NCBI GenBank assembly: GCA_950295325.1
Contig: OX485803.1
Span: 8,868,001 to 8,932,000 of the forward strand
Direction of reading: 5' to 3'
Length of the DNA stretch: 64,000 nucleotides
Source of the DNA: Polytrichum commune
Taxonomy: Eukaryota > Streptophyta > Polytrichopsida > Polytrichales > Polytrichaceae
The translations under genes and the position numbers were made by a program. Position 1 is the first letter of the stretch. The number at the start of each line of letters is the position of its first letter. The notes under the pieces were generated by a model. That model had not been told where the DNA came from. It saw nothing but the letters and a program-made list of their open reading frames with translations, and ran no database searches. Below are positions 21,691-32,489 of this stretch, one piece after another.

Positions 21691-23062
21691 TAGTCAAAAA
21701 ATATGGTGTACCTTAGTGGTGCCTTGATTAATAGATTTTGTTGAAATGCTAACTAACCATGCTTTATTGTACTTAGCGTGTGAGTAAAAGGTACTTAATG
21801 TTATTAAACAACCCCAAAGGAAGGGATGCTTAGGCAAATCCTTGAATGAATTGTGCACAAGCTTGGCTAGACAATCCATGAATGGATTGCATAGAGGAGT
21901 TAAACAACTCCCAATGGAATACCTTTGCAATGGAGATAGACAACTTCAACTAGGAGATATGGGTTAGTGTTAGACAACTCCCAATCCCCTCCAAGGGTAT
22001 AAATGGTATTTGGTGGAGTTAGATACTCTCAATGGATGTAAGAATCAAGTTGGAATTAGACAATTCCAACTACAACAATGCGATTAAGCCAAAAGGTGAA
22101 AGATGGTTCTCAAAGGACCAAAGAGAGAAGATTCATAATATATTTAAAAGTAGGGCTATGAATAATTTTATTTATTTATTTTAGATTAGAATAAAACTAG
22201 TGTTATGGCATAAGAGGAAGCTTGGGGGAGAGGAGATGATCTTTTGTATCTCTCCTATGGTCGGGTGGTTTGAGCTCTTTATCAATCACAATATTGTTGT
22301 TAATTTGTGATACTTTTGGAATGTACAAAGTTTGAAAGTTCATAATTCTAATGTCTCATGTGCATTCATGTTTATTTGGTGTGAAAGAGAAACATAATTG
22401 AAAAAAATTGACCATTTAAGACCCATCTTCCTTAGTTGCCACCAAGAGATTGCAATATAAGTTGATGAATAGTGTAAGCCACACTGCATCAAATTTTTGA
22501 TGTACATTGATATGTGAAATTAGGTTGCCTTCGTGAATGTGGTTACCTCTTTATCTATGCAAATTACCTTGGGTCAAAATCAAATCACAAAATATTTATA
22601 ACTTTGTTCATTGATCCGTATGGCAACCACAATATAAAAACATTTCATGTAATTTGTTATTGTGGTGACATGTATCTAAAATATTATAGAATGTTGATAA
22701 ATTAGCGTGGGGCAACCTATTTGCACATATGAGTCAGTGCATTATAACTCAATGACTTATGAAAGGTGCCTTGAGGAGCTTGATTGATAAGCCTACTGTA
22801 AATAATATGTCATAATGTAGGAGCAAGCCCACTCATTTTGCACCTGCATCTACATTTGTGCTTTTTCATCTGCAATGCAGATACAAATGCGAGATAGTGA
22901 GGTTAACCATGCTTGCAAACACCAACGGAATGAATTATTTTGCAGATGAAGCAAAACTCCCTACATATGTGAGAGATATGCATGGAGGGTTTTATATAAA
23001 AAGACAAGATGTTTTTTTAACCTCTTCCCTACTTCTTTTTGCTAGTTATAGCTACACAGTTA
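21691..23062. other. No gene recognised
   Basis: Small frames only; the longest near 22858-23091 runs into the AACCGG-type repeat and has no domain. A direct echo of CTCCCAATGGAA / ACAACTCCCAAT occurs around 21905-21985. Confidence 0.4.
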
Positions 23063-23420
23063 CAGATGAAGCGGTTGAGTTTGAAAAATAACCAATCGAG
23101 GTTTGAGACTTGAGGAAAATTACCCATTGCAGATGAACCAGGTGAGTTTGAGAAATACCTGGTTGAGGTTTAGGGGTTCAGGAAACTTATGAATCACAGA
23201 TGAATTGGTTGAGTTTGAGAAATAACCGGTTGAAGATCAAGACTTTGGGGAAATTATTTGGGAGATTTTTGAACATTATCGGTAAAATTTTGTATTGTTT
23301 CCAAGTCCAGCCGGTTACATGTTGTGATCTTTTGATTTTTCTTCACTAAATTGAGGTATGTTTCATGGATTCCTCTAATGTGAAGGGTAATTTTCCTGGA
23401 CCCCTAAACCTTGACTGGTT
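23063..23420. repeat. AACCGGTT family: three 67-bp tandem units plus inverted tail
   Basis: Units start at 23063, 23130 and 23197, exactly 67 bp apart, each opening CAGATGAA and continuing GTTGAGTTTGA.AAATAACC.GGTTGA.GTT. The segment from about 23310 to 23420 reads the same family in inverted orientation (CCAAGTCCAGCCGGTTACATGTTG, ending GGACCCCTAAACCTTGACTGGTTA when read on the plus strand). The whole is therefore a foldback unit like the one at 7222-7690. Confidence 0.7.
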
Positions 23421-24116
23421 AATTTTCAAACTCAAATATTTGTTTGCAATGTAGAATGAGTGGCATTTTTTCTTGGGTTTGCATTTGCATCTTGGACGAA
23501 CGTCACTTTTCGTTCCTAGATGTAGATGCGAATCTAGGAATGATTGGGCTTGCTCTAAAGATCAAGGGCCATATCACCTATAAATCATTGCAAACTACAA
23601 TGTTTTGTCTAATTTGTGTGGGCCATACTAATTCCCAATTACCCACACTATTTTTTTATATTATAATTTGAAGTGGCCCATTGTAATTTCCGGTGTGTGA
23701 GAAATTAGTGTGGCTTTTTAAAAAAACAAATTGGATGAAAATTAAAATTTTCATCTAAAAGTATTTTGCAACTATATCACTATATTCGGTAATTTGAGAC
23801 TATTTCATGATTTTGAGACTACTTAAGGACATGATTTTCAAATAAAGAACTAGAAAAACATACTTATATATTCAATGTAACTTATTATATTAATTCGCGT
23901 GGACAACACTAACCAATTTGGCACAAATACATGTCATCACAATAAGAAATTGGACCAGATATTGAACCATTTGCATTTATTTTGAGATTCTCCAAAGTCT
24001 CCAATTAACGAATATAGTGATCTATCCTCAATCGAACATGTACATTTATAGGAAAATAAAAAATGAGCAATTTTAATAAGCTAAATCGAGTAACTTAAAG
24101 CATCCCAATGGATAGC
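23421..24116. other. No gene recognised
   Basis: AT-rich, with only chance frames. It borders the 206-bp tandem array. Confidence 0.4.
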
Positions 24117-24734
24117 CCAATAATTGACCTGCTTATCTATCAAAAACCAAATTTGCAAGTACAACCTAACAACAAAGATGAATTGAGTGACCAAAAGCAC
24201 AACACTAAAGATAGATACCTACTTACTGTAGTCGGTGTAAAGTGGCTCATCCTCAACTAAGCTCAGCAACAAAGAAAAGACGGACATTACAATCCATGCT
24301 CACATCATGTTTGTGCTCAAACCTAATAATTGACTTGCTAATCTATCAAAGACCAAATTTACAAGTACAACCTAACAATAAAGATGAATTGAGAGACCAA
24401 AAGTACAACACTAAAGATAGATACCTACTTACTTTAGTCGGTGTAAAGTGGCTCCTCCTCAGCTAAGCTCACCAACAAAGAAAAGACGAACATTACAATC
24501 CACGCTTAGATCGCGTCTGTGCTCAAACCTAATAACTGACTTGCTTATCTATCAAAGACCAAATTAACAAGTGCAACCTAACAATAAAGATGAGTTGAAA
24601 GACCAAAAGTACAACACTACAGATAGATACCTACTCACTTTAGTCGGTGTAAAGTGGCTCCTCCTCAGCTAAGCTTGGCAACAAAGAAAAGATGAACATT
24701 ACAATATGCGTTCAAATCGCGTCTGTGCTCAAAC
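24117..24734. repeat. Tandem array, three copies of a 206-bp unit
   Basis: The phrase TAATTGAC / TAACTGAC recurs at 24121, 24327 and 24533, giving a period of exactly 206 bp twice. Each unit contains GATAGATACCTACT, AGTCGGTGTAAAGTGGCTC, CTCAGCTAAGCT and ATTACAAT and ends with GTGCTCAAACCT. The units differ by point changes only. Frames inside it (74 codons at 24242) belong to the repeat. Three copies with constant length suggest recent unequal exchange or a minisatellite inside a larger element. Confidence 0.9.
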
Positions 24735-27700
24735 CTTCTTTTTGTTTAGTGGAGCACCACAACAAACCCTAATGTACATGAATGAAATGTTCGGGCTGAC
24801 AGTACAAATTCCATCCAAAATGATGTTAACCAAGACAAACACTCAAAAACTAATGTGGACCACACTAATACCACCCACATGAATTTCCCACCCACACTAA
24901 TTAGACAAAACAGTGTACTTACTGTGTGGAAAGCCTGTCTTTGTTCCCAATTTAGTCGTTGATTTGGCAGGTGCTGGCTGACAATAAGCACAAAAGCTGA
25001 TGGCTGTTGTTGATAGGGAATTGGTGGACATAAGAAAATCGCCCATTCGTCAACTATGAAGGATGGATGGATGGATGGATAAATTGATGGATGAATGATA
25101 AATGGATGGATGGATCCCGTGACTATAATTGCCGAGAGGCCGCACGGTCTCCAAAGGCAACTTGTTGCCTCATTATCGAGACACCGTAGCAGTATGCGGG
25201 ACCATTGCATGAAAATGGATTGCCCGACAAGGCACGGATAACACCCATTTCAACGACAACAACTTTATACCACAAAACAAAATCAGTTTGGAGGCCCTAC
25301 CATGCATCGGATGCCCGAGAGGAAGAGGAAGAGGAAGAGGAAGAGGAAGAGAACGTAGTATCATAGCTAGTAAGAGCGAGGCAACTCCACCTAGTGTCAA
25401 TCTCACTGCACTCACATGTGTAACTTTTGAAGAATATACTTTGCACCACATCACATGTTTATCCATGTTACTTATTTCAAGAAGATTTGAAGCGTGCCAC
25501 TACATGTTTTGTTCTCTAAATTAGCGTAGATGGTTTACCAAGTTAAAGTGGGATTATAAGATCCAAACATGGTTTGTGATTTTCCATAGCAGTGGGTTTT
25601 TGAAGAAGAGTGGACACGTGTCAAGGTTTTTAGTTCCAATCCATTCTAGGATTTTTTAAGGGTTTTTAAAACATGATGTATAATTTCTATTTATCTTTAG
25701 TAGTCATGCATTTTAATGTATATACATTTGTGATATGCCTTAGTTACAAAATGTTTCTAAGCAACTACATGAAGTAACTATACCAACGGTTACAGTGGAA
25801 AAAAGAATTGATTTATGGTTATCTATGTCATAGGTCAAAGTGTATGAGCTAAACTCTTTGTTGACTTATGGTACTTTGGAACCCACACCGATAAGTACAT
25901 TAATTTTGGGGAGTCTAAGTTTTTGGTGCATGTTCTATGTTGAATGGGTTTATGGTTTACCCAATAATCTTACTATTCTTAATTAGGGTGGGTTTACTTT
26001 AGGGTTCGATGACGTTATATGTGAGACAATGGAATGAACTCATTGCATATGTCTAAAAGGGGGGGGGGCTTTGGGACTTGGGACTTAAAAGACCTTACTT
26101 TGAGACTTAAGAATGCCCATGACCTTGACCGATGGTTTCTAAATCCATGAGTTTCTTTGGTGTTAGACCTTAATGCGAAGCCACCCTTACTCCCGGGGGG
26201 GGGGGGGGTGCAACTTTCATTAGAATCAAGAATCATGTGCATTCACAACTAATTATAAAAACCCCCTTAAATACAAATTTTTGGGTGAAATTAAGCAATA
26301 CATGTACAGTTTCAATGATGAAAATATAGGTGATAATATATATATATATAAATATGATTATTTATAGTCATTAAAATAAGTACACAAATATGCATTTGAA
26401 TAACAAGCAACCCCTATCCTATGTATAATGCAAAACCCTAGTATTTATCAATGAAGTTGTTGAAGACTTTTCATCCTCCAAATGTAACTTATAAGCATCG
26501 AAGTCTGCAATATATGTCATAAAAGGTAAATTTGCAATCATTATTTGTAAGTTTGCTATCAAATGATGAGTAAAATTGTATTTCCAATTGTTGTTGGTTC
26601 TTTTTTGATATCAACATAAGTCAATATAAAAACCTTGTGCTATAATGTCTAGTACAACACCACACGTGTCCACATGTTTTTTTTTTAATTTTTTAATTAT
26701 TAAAAGTCCTTTATACATGTACATAATTATGAATTATAAAATATGTAACATATGTGTACACATTACAACAAAATTTAAATTAATACCTCTTTTGTGCACT
26801 CACGTATACTCATGCGTGTTTAGCACAATGCTCCCCTTGGGCCCTTCCTACATATAGCTAAAACTCCAAAGTGCATCAACTTTTACAAAGTTTGAAGCAT
26901 CATATTGAGAACCGAGAAGCGGGCCTGAAATTTAAGGCACACATATATTCAACATTTTGTTCCTCACAATCACCAATTTGTTGTTGTGGATGCTGAAGTC
27001 CACATGCTGTACTAGCCTTGCATCAATTGTTGTATAGGCCACGGCCCCCAAATTTGCTTACTTACCCAGGGCAAATAATTAATTGCACCTAAACTATTTT
27101 GGATACCGTATTCTCCCTCAATTCTTCACTTCACTTATAGCAAAACCATATATACATGAATAGACTTTGAGAAGGTGAATTCAATGAGCAAAGTTGAGCC
27201 TCCAATTAACTAGGATTTCAATATATTTGGATTTATGCATGAAATTTGGACAATTTCAACTATCAATATGGCGTACATTAGATAGCAAAACTACACAAAT
27301 ATGATGATTGGTGAATATGGAATACAAACATTCAAGTTGACGATTGTTGTATTGTTTCTTTTATTGATGTTGTTTGATGTTTTTGTCCCCACATCCCTTG
27401 TTATTTTTAGACAAGTGGTTTGACATCCAAATATACCTAAATATCAGTTTATTCCAAGAAGTGAAAATGCAATGTGGATTTCAAAAGGTATGGTGGAGGC
27501 AGACCAAGAGGCATGTGCCACCCACAATTTAGGAGCCTATAGCTACCTTCTAAAAATGGCACCTCCAAAGTTCTTCTGACTCTGGATAGGTAACACTGAT
27601 AAAGTAAAAAACTTGCAGAATTTGAGTTTGTGGTCTGTGTCATTTGGGAGTCATTTGGTTCATTTGTGCATATCTTCATTTCCTTGTGCACCTAATTAAT

Positions 27701-28029
27701 GAAGGCCCTTGATCATCAGTGACATTGTCACTTGAAATATCGGGCAAAATGTTTGCTGTGGTAATGTGCTTCCTCTATAAGCAAATATTAAATTCATCAA
27801 TTCTATCCCAATTTGAGATGGGAAGCATTCCCGAAGACTCCTATAGTCGGGCTAGTTGAATCTACAATTCAGGTCACCACCTCCTTCAAGGCTTGAAGCT
27901 TCCTGAAGATTTGTTTCTTCTTGGAGGTTAACTTATATCAGAAAGTCATTGGGACTCTGATAGACTGATTGGGGGAGTCTAAGGGTATTTCACTGAGCCT
28001 CTATTAGGTAAGTAGAATTTGGCCTGGAC
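24735..28029. other. No gene recognised; several simple repeats
   Basis: Contains (GGAT)n around 25060-25113, (GAGGAA)n around 25318-25350 and poly-G runs near 26056-26068 and 26194-26209. The minus-strand frame of 154 codons at 24746-25210 crosses the GGAT repeat and has no recognisable domain. An AT-rich tract lies at 26337-26352. Confidence 0.4.
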
Positions 28030-28260
28030 ACATATATTTAATTGGTGTATGATCAGTAGGTGTAGACCTCAGAACAGACATAAATAAGACAAGTGTTAAA
28101 AGAGATTGGACTACGTGTTCAACATTTGTAATTATTTTAGGTTCAATAGTCAACATAATAAAAAAGTATTCACTTTGATAATGAATTCAAAGATAATAAC
28201 ATGGAGATTAGAAATTGTCGGTGACCGTCTCGTTCTAATTTCATGTTGAATATCATAAGA
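28030..28260. repeat. Dispersed repeat D1, copy 2
   Basis: Direct partial match to 21385-21690: TTCAATAGTCAACATAAT, GATAATAACATGGAG and TCTCGTTCTAATTTCATGTTGAATATC. Diverged and non-coding. Confidence 0.45.
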
Positions 28261-28509
28261 GAATTGGGTGCAATGCTAAAAATGTCGGTTTCAAGCTCAC
28301 TTACCTTAGCTAGAGTGTGGCTAAAGTGTGTGGCCGTATTGTGGGCACTTCTAGATGCAATATTGGCCATGAGATGGGATTGGGAAACGGGTAGGGATTG
28401 TGGCATCCGGTTAGGAGTTGGGAGTCATGCAGATTCTCATTTCAAGCTTCAAAATGAAAGTTGAGAATGCAAAAATTCTAAAAGGTCAAAGTGAAGATTC
28501 TTGTTCTCT

Positions 28510-28735
28510 TCAAGCAATCAATAGACCCTCCTACTCATTGTGTTAAACATTGAACCTAGAAAAGTATCTATATTCTAAGCACATCGTCCAATACCATCGT
28601 AATGTGCGTCTTTTTGGTGCCTATTCTTGACTACAAAGCTTTGCCGTATACAACTCAAATATAGGTCTCCCAATTGAGAAGAGTGCTCAGTGACCACATA
28701 TTGACCACACACCTTAATCTTACTCTACATTGCAT
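28510..28735. repeat. Dispersed repeat D2, copy 1
   Basis: Matches about 38700-38925 in direct orientation. Shared phrases are ATTGTGTTA, ATTGAACCTAGAA versus ATTGAACTTAGAA, TATTCTAAGCA versus TATTTTAAGCA, CTTTTTGGTG and GTGACCACAT. D1 copy 2 lies just upstream, so D1 and D2 may be parts of one larger old element. Confidence 0.5.
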
Positions 28736-29779
28736 CATTGCGCGACCCTTCCCGATTCCAATTCCAATCCCGATGTTTCAACATAACATTCTCCAACCCT
28801 CACGCTTAGTTCTCCTTCCCAAAACAGATTTACATTAGACGCTCCCGGATTCGAGTTTTCAACCAGAAAGTGGTGCATCCAGAACATATGATAGACTCGT
28901 GCCCCATATATTCCTGGACCCCACAAAGCACATAGTGTCTGAAGTCATCATTATTATAAAGTCTAAGAAGTCGATTGAGGTACAAAGAAATCAAAGGTTT
29001 CTGGAGTGTGGGATTACGGATGCATGCGACCTGTTAATTTTCAACTTAACCCACCTGATGATGATGATGCCCGGGTCCATCTGAAATATCATGGATCAAT
29101 TGCAGGGAGTCATTATCCATGAGGTTGCCAGATTGCTTGGAGTCATTGTCCACGAGGTTGCCAGAGTACGACACCAGTCCCAAGGCAGCAGCTGCAGGGT
29201 GGGAGACAGAAGAGGTTGCAACACACAACTTGAGCTCAATGCTCAAGCTTGCAAGTATGGTGGGCCAAGGTAAAAGAATTCGAGCCCTAGCATGTGTCTG
29301 AAATGGTGGAGAGTTGGTTTCTCTTTGTTTTATATCGATTTTCAATTGAGTTTTAAATTCTTAGGGCTCAAAGTTGGGTGTAAACTTGAATAATCAATAA
29401 ATAATTATCTAGAGTCAATTTTGTTCCACCCATCTTAGTCACATGTAAGGGTTCAAGTTTTGGGCTTGGGCCTTGAACTTGAAAATCAATCTCAAGAAAG
29501 AAGGAACCAAAGTTCCTTCATTTTCGACACATATAAGGGTCCAATTCTTTTCACCAAGTGTTGTTTTTTTTCAAAAAGTTTATACTAAAAGTTTATTTAT
29601 TTTATTGATTAAATTTTGAAGATAATTAAAACGCATTATTTCATTGCCAAAAAACATACAAGGCCACCGGGACTTGAAATAGAGAAAGGGCAACTTTCTG
29701 GGATGCATATAGTGGAAGCACATGACCTCAAGAAATGTAGGATACCTAAGCTTGATCGACTAGTAAAGCAACAAACAAA
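28736..29779. other. No gene recognised
   Basis: Overlapping frames of 60-99 codons at 29046-29345 share one sequence and none has a recognisable domain. A short direct repeat (GAGTCATT.TCCA.GAGGTTGCCAGA) occurs twice at about 29106-29166. Confidence 0.4.
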
Positions 29780-30120
29780 AACTTGACATTCCTAGAAATA
29801 TTGGAGTTGGAATAACATTAAAGGAGATTATTGTCTTCCCACAACTTGTCAAAGTTAGCCATGGCTTAGTTGGATGAGGACTTTGTTGGATCTGGGTGCC
29901 TCCTGTGGCACACTTTTGGAGGCTTTGCCCAAGCAATCCTAGCATATTCAAGGACCTTGGCCTTGCCAAAAATAGTCTGGTTTGCTTTTCCTTAAATGAT
30001 CTCACCAAGTGTTGTTAAAGGTCATACAATCGTTTCTCTGAATCCAAGTAGTCCATAGCATAACACCTCTCAAGAGAATCCAATCCATAAACCCCCCAAA
30101 CAACTAGTTTGCAGCCACCT
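29780..30120 (-). pseudogene. LINE-like retroelement C-terminal fragment
   Basis: The minus strand gives MDWILLRGVMLWTTWIQR, then NDCMTFNNTW, a stop, and DHLRKSKPDYFWQ. This pattern (W..LRG..LW..W..RND..FN...W) matches what I know of the region after the RT in plant L1-type elements. It is broken by stops, and the RT itself is not present nearby. It could instead be a remnant of another transposon type. Confidence 0.4.
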
Positions 30121-30530
30121 TGAACTGGAAATGAAGAGTTCAGCTATTCAAATGGAAAGCATCAAGTGTCTCGACTCTTGAGAACTTGCGAAGGGGCTTG
30201 GCTGGAGTTATCTTGAGGACTTGCAAAGGGACTTGGCTGGAGTTAACTCTCGTCACCAACGATCCATGGTGCCATAAATCAAAGTCTTTTACTATGACAT
30301 GGAACATACAAACTTGCAAACTTGGAACCCCTCAAAAGGGAGAGGATGAGAGAAGAAGGTGGGAGGGGGGAGGGGAGGGAAAGTCGCTGCCTACTTATTA
30401 GCTTCCATCCATGCCCCGCCCCCACTTTTGATGCCACTTTGTGAGTCTACGGAAGGAATGCCTACACTATAGTACCTGCTTGTTGTCTTGTTAGCTTGGC
30501 TGCCGCCCCCTAGCAGCGCCAGCTCCCACT
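30121..30530. other. Intergenic region upstream of the dioxygenase gene
   Basis: Includes a purine-rich block (30350-30385). GC content rises toward the probable promoter. A short imperfect duplication (GAACTTGCGAAGGGGCTTGGCTGGAGTT / GACTTGCAAAGGGACTTGGCTGGAGTT, abbreviated) is present at about 30181-30247. Confidence 0.4.
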
Positions 30531-30537
30531 AAACTAC

Positions 30538-30546
30538 TATAATAAG
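30538..30546 (+). promoter_or_regulatory. Possible TATA box of the dioxygenase gene
   Basis: TATAATAAG lies at the start of a GC-richer segment, about 270 bp upstream of a good splice donor. This is only a candidate; no transcript data support it. Confidence 0.35.
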
Positions 30547-30571
30547 CCTCTCCTCCGCAACTAGGTAGCCT

Positions 30572-30700
30572 GTATTCCTCCTCCCAACTCAGCACAGCTA
30601 TTGCAGTCAGTCAGTCAGTCATCCATTCATTCACACTTGCAGTGGTCTACTAACTTGCTAACAGCAACAGCACAAGCGCCCTCCTTACCCAACCAAGGGC

Positions 30701-30733
<33 letters not shown>

Positions 30734-30819
30734 TAGTGGTATTGCTTTGCCAGCTTCTTCTGCCACCGATCGATCGATCGATCAAGTCCCCAGCTTTCCA
30801 CCTCTCTGCAGACTTGCAG
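30572..30819 (+). other. Possible 5' UTR exon of the dioxygenase gene
   Basis: A segment richer in C and G than its surroundings carries (CAGT)n at about 30606-30622, (ACAG)n at 30702-30733 and (ATCG)n at 30767-30784. It ends at a consensus donor, TTGCAG|GTATAG (GT at 30820). A matching acceptor, CTTCCTGCAG (AG at 32466-32467), sits 22 nt before the start codon of the dioxygenase. A spliced 5' leader with an intron of about 1.65 kb is therefore plausible. The start of transcription is a guess. Confidence 0.35.
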
Positions 30820-32467
30820 GTATAGCAGCAGCTATCTACATAGTTCTCTTTCTCTCTCTCTCCCCTGCAGGCTACGTTAAGTTAGTAACAACCTGTGATG
30901 CATGAGCAATATTAGCCGCCTTAGAGTTATATATTATATGTTGTCATGTTGGTCAGTGTAGTATAATTGCTGCAACAACTCTATATCAATCAAGCTCATG
31001 CTATTTTGGAATCATCATTCTTGGTATTCTGTTCGATTTGGAGATTGGTGGTTCCTACTGCAAGATGGAGTGTGTTGTACAAGATGGGGTTAGTAAGCTT
31101 AGAAGTGTACTTTAAAGTAGTGATGCTGAGAGCTAGTACGTGCATAGAAGATGATGATGATAATATTGCTTGAATGTGAGTGCCGGACTGTTTAATTTGT
31201 GGTTATAATTGAGAGGTGGGAATATGAATTTCAAACTTTGCAGTATTCATAAACATTGTGTTGACGAGCGTGTTTAGTGCATTACGTACTCGTCTTCTTG
31301 GGAGCAAGATTATAAGCGAAGCGGTGATGAAGTTCGTGTAGAGAAGATGATATATGAAGCTTACGTTGGTTTGTACTTTTTGATCTTTTGAGACAGATAA
31401 ATAAGTTTGCTTCAATTGAGTTTTAGGAGACTGCAATAAATGTGGAGCCATTTGTGTTGACACAAGCACATGTGTGATCTTGGGAACTAGTCACGTTCTA
31501 CTGAGTGTAGAACAGCTTGTTGCTCCTTTGGATGTTGATGCTCGTGGGCATGCTCTCAGCCTCTCAAACTACAGGGTACCTACATTTGAATTTTCCTAAA
31601 AAAATATTAATGTTCATACCGCTACTTCCAGGTTTCCAGCTGCAATGGTCTTCAGTTTTGGATTCATGAGGTCTGTAGGAACATATTATCCATGTCAAGT
31701 AATTCTGAGTACTTGAATTTCAGGCGATCAATATCTTCCTTCCTTTTCTTCCTTGCACTTCCCATCGCATCGATATTTGTAGACGCAAATGTTTATGCAG
31801 GGATGGCTCGGAGTAGTTTTGAATAGGAAAAGATAAATTCCGCACTTGAGCTGATGTTTGTGTGTCGTGTGAAAATGCTCCTCAATCGTATAGGTACCCT
31901 ATTCTTCAAATGACAACGTTTCGACCACCGTCGTTGGTCGGTGGTAATCACCTAATGCGCTCGGGTGTAAGTGGCTAGTCCATTCTTTTGATTCAATTCT
32001 TCAGGTTTAAAATTTTTTTGGCCCTTAGTGTCTTCTGTCGATTGGGAATATATTCTTTATTCTCCTCGACATGCAGAAAAAGTAGACTGATCGCCGACAA
32101 GTCTAACCACAGGTCATCGTTACATGTCACATCAGTTGAAAGTTATCTGATGAAGCAAAAGTAGGCAGTTATCTTACATGATCCTAAATATTCCTCATAG
32201 AAATTGGAATCATGTCAATTACAGTATGCAGTAGTTCAGCTCAACAAGATCATTGGTATATACTCCTCATCTCATCAAGTCTCAAACCTTAGTATAATTT
32301 GCGAATCGTCCTTGAACTATTTTTGTGAAGTGGGTCATACATACTGAACTCCCTTTCAAATCTGGTTCTGAGCCTTGTAATTTCTGTTTCTTGAGCATGC
32401 GCAGTTCTTTCGCTTTGGAGCCTTGATTCGAGCTGATTACCTTCCTGGATTCTTAACCTTCCTGCAG
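30820..32467 (+). other. Possible 5' UTR intron
   Basis: No coding frame of interest. Bounded by the GT at 30820 and the AG at 32466-32467. It holds a CT-rich tract ending in CCCTGCAG at about 30850-30870, which could serve as an alternative acceptor. If the leader is not spliced, this is simply upstream intergenic sequence. Confidence 0.3.
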
Positions 32468-32489
32468 GCAGCCGCACAACCTATTGATC

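Noticed and set aside
24117-24734. Regular repeats considered as a CRISPR array
   Set aside because: The whole 206-bp unit is repeated without unique spacers, and the DNA is eukaryotic.
24746-25210. A 154-codon minus-strand frame
   Set aside because: It crosses the (GGAT)n microsatellite and shows no conserved motif. Neighbouring frames on both strands are equally long.
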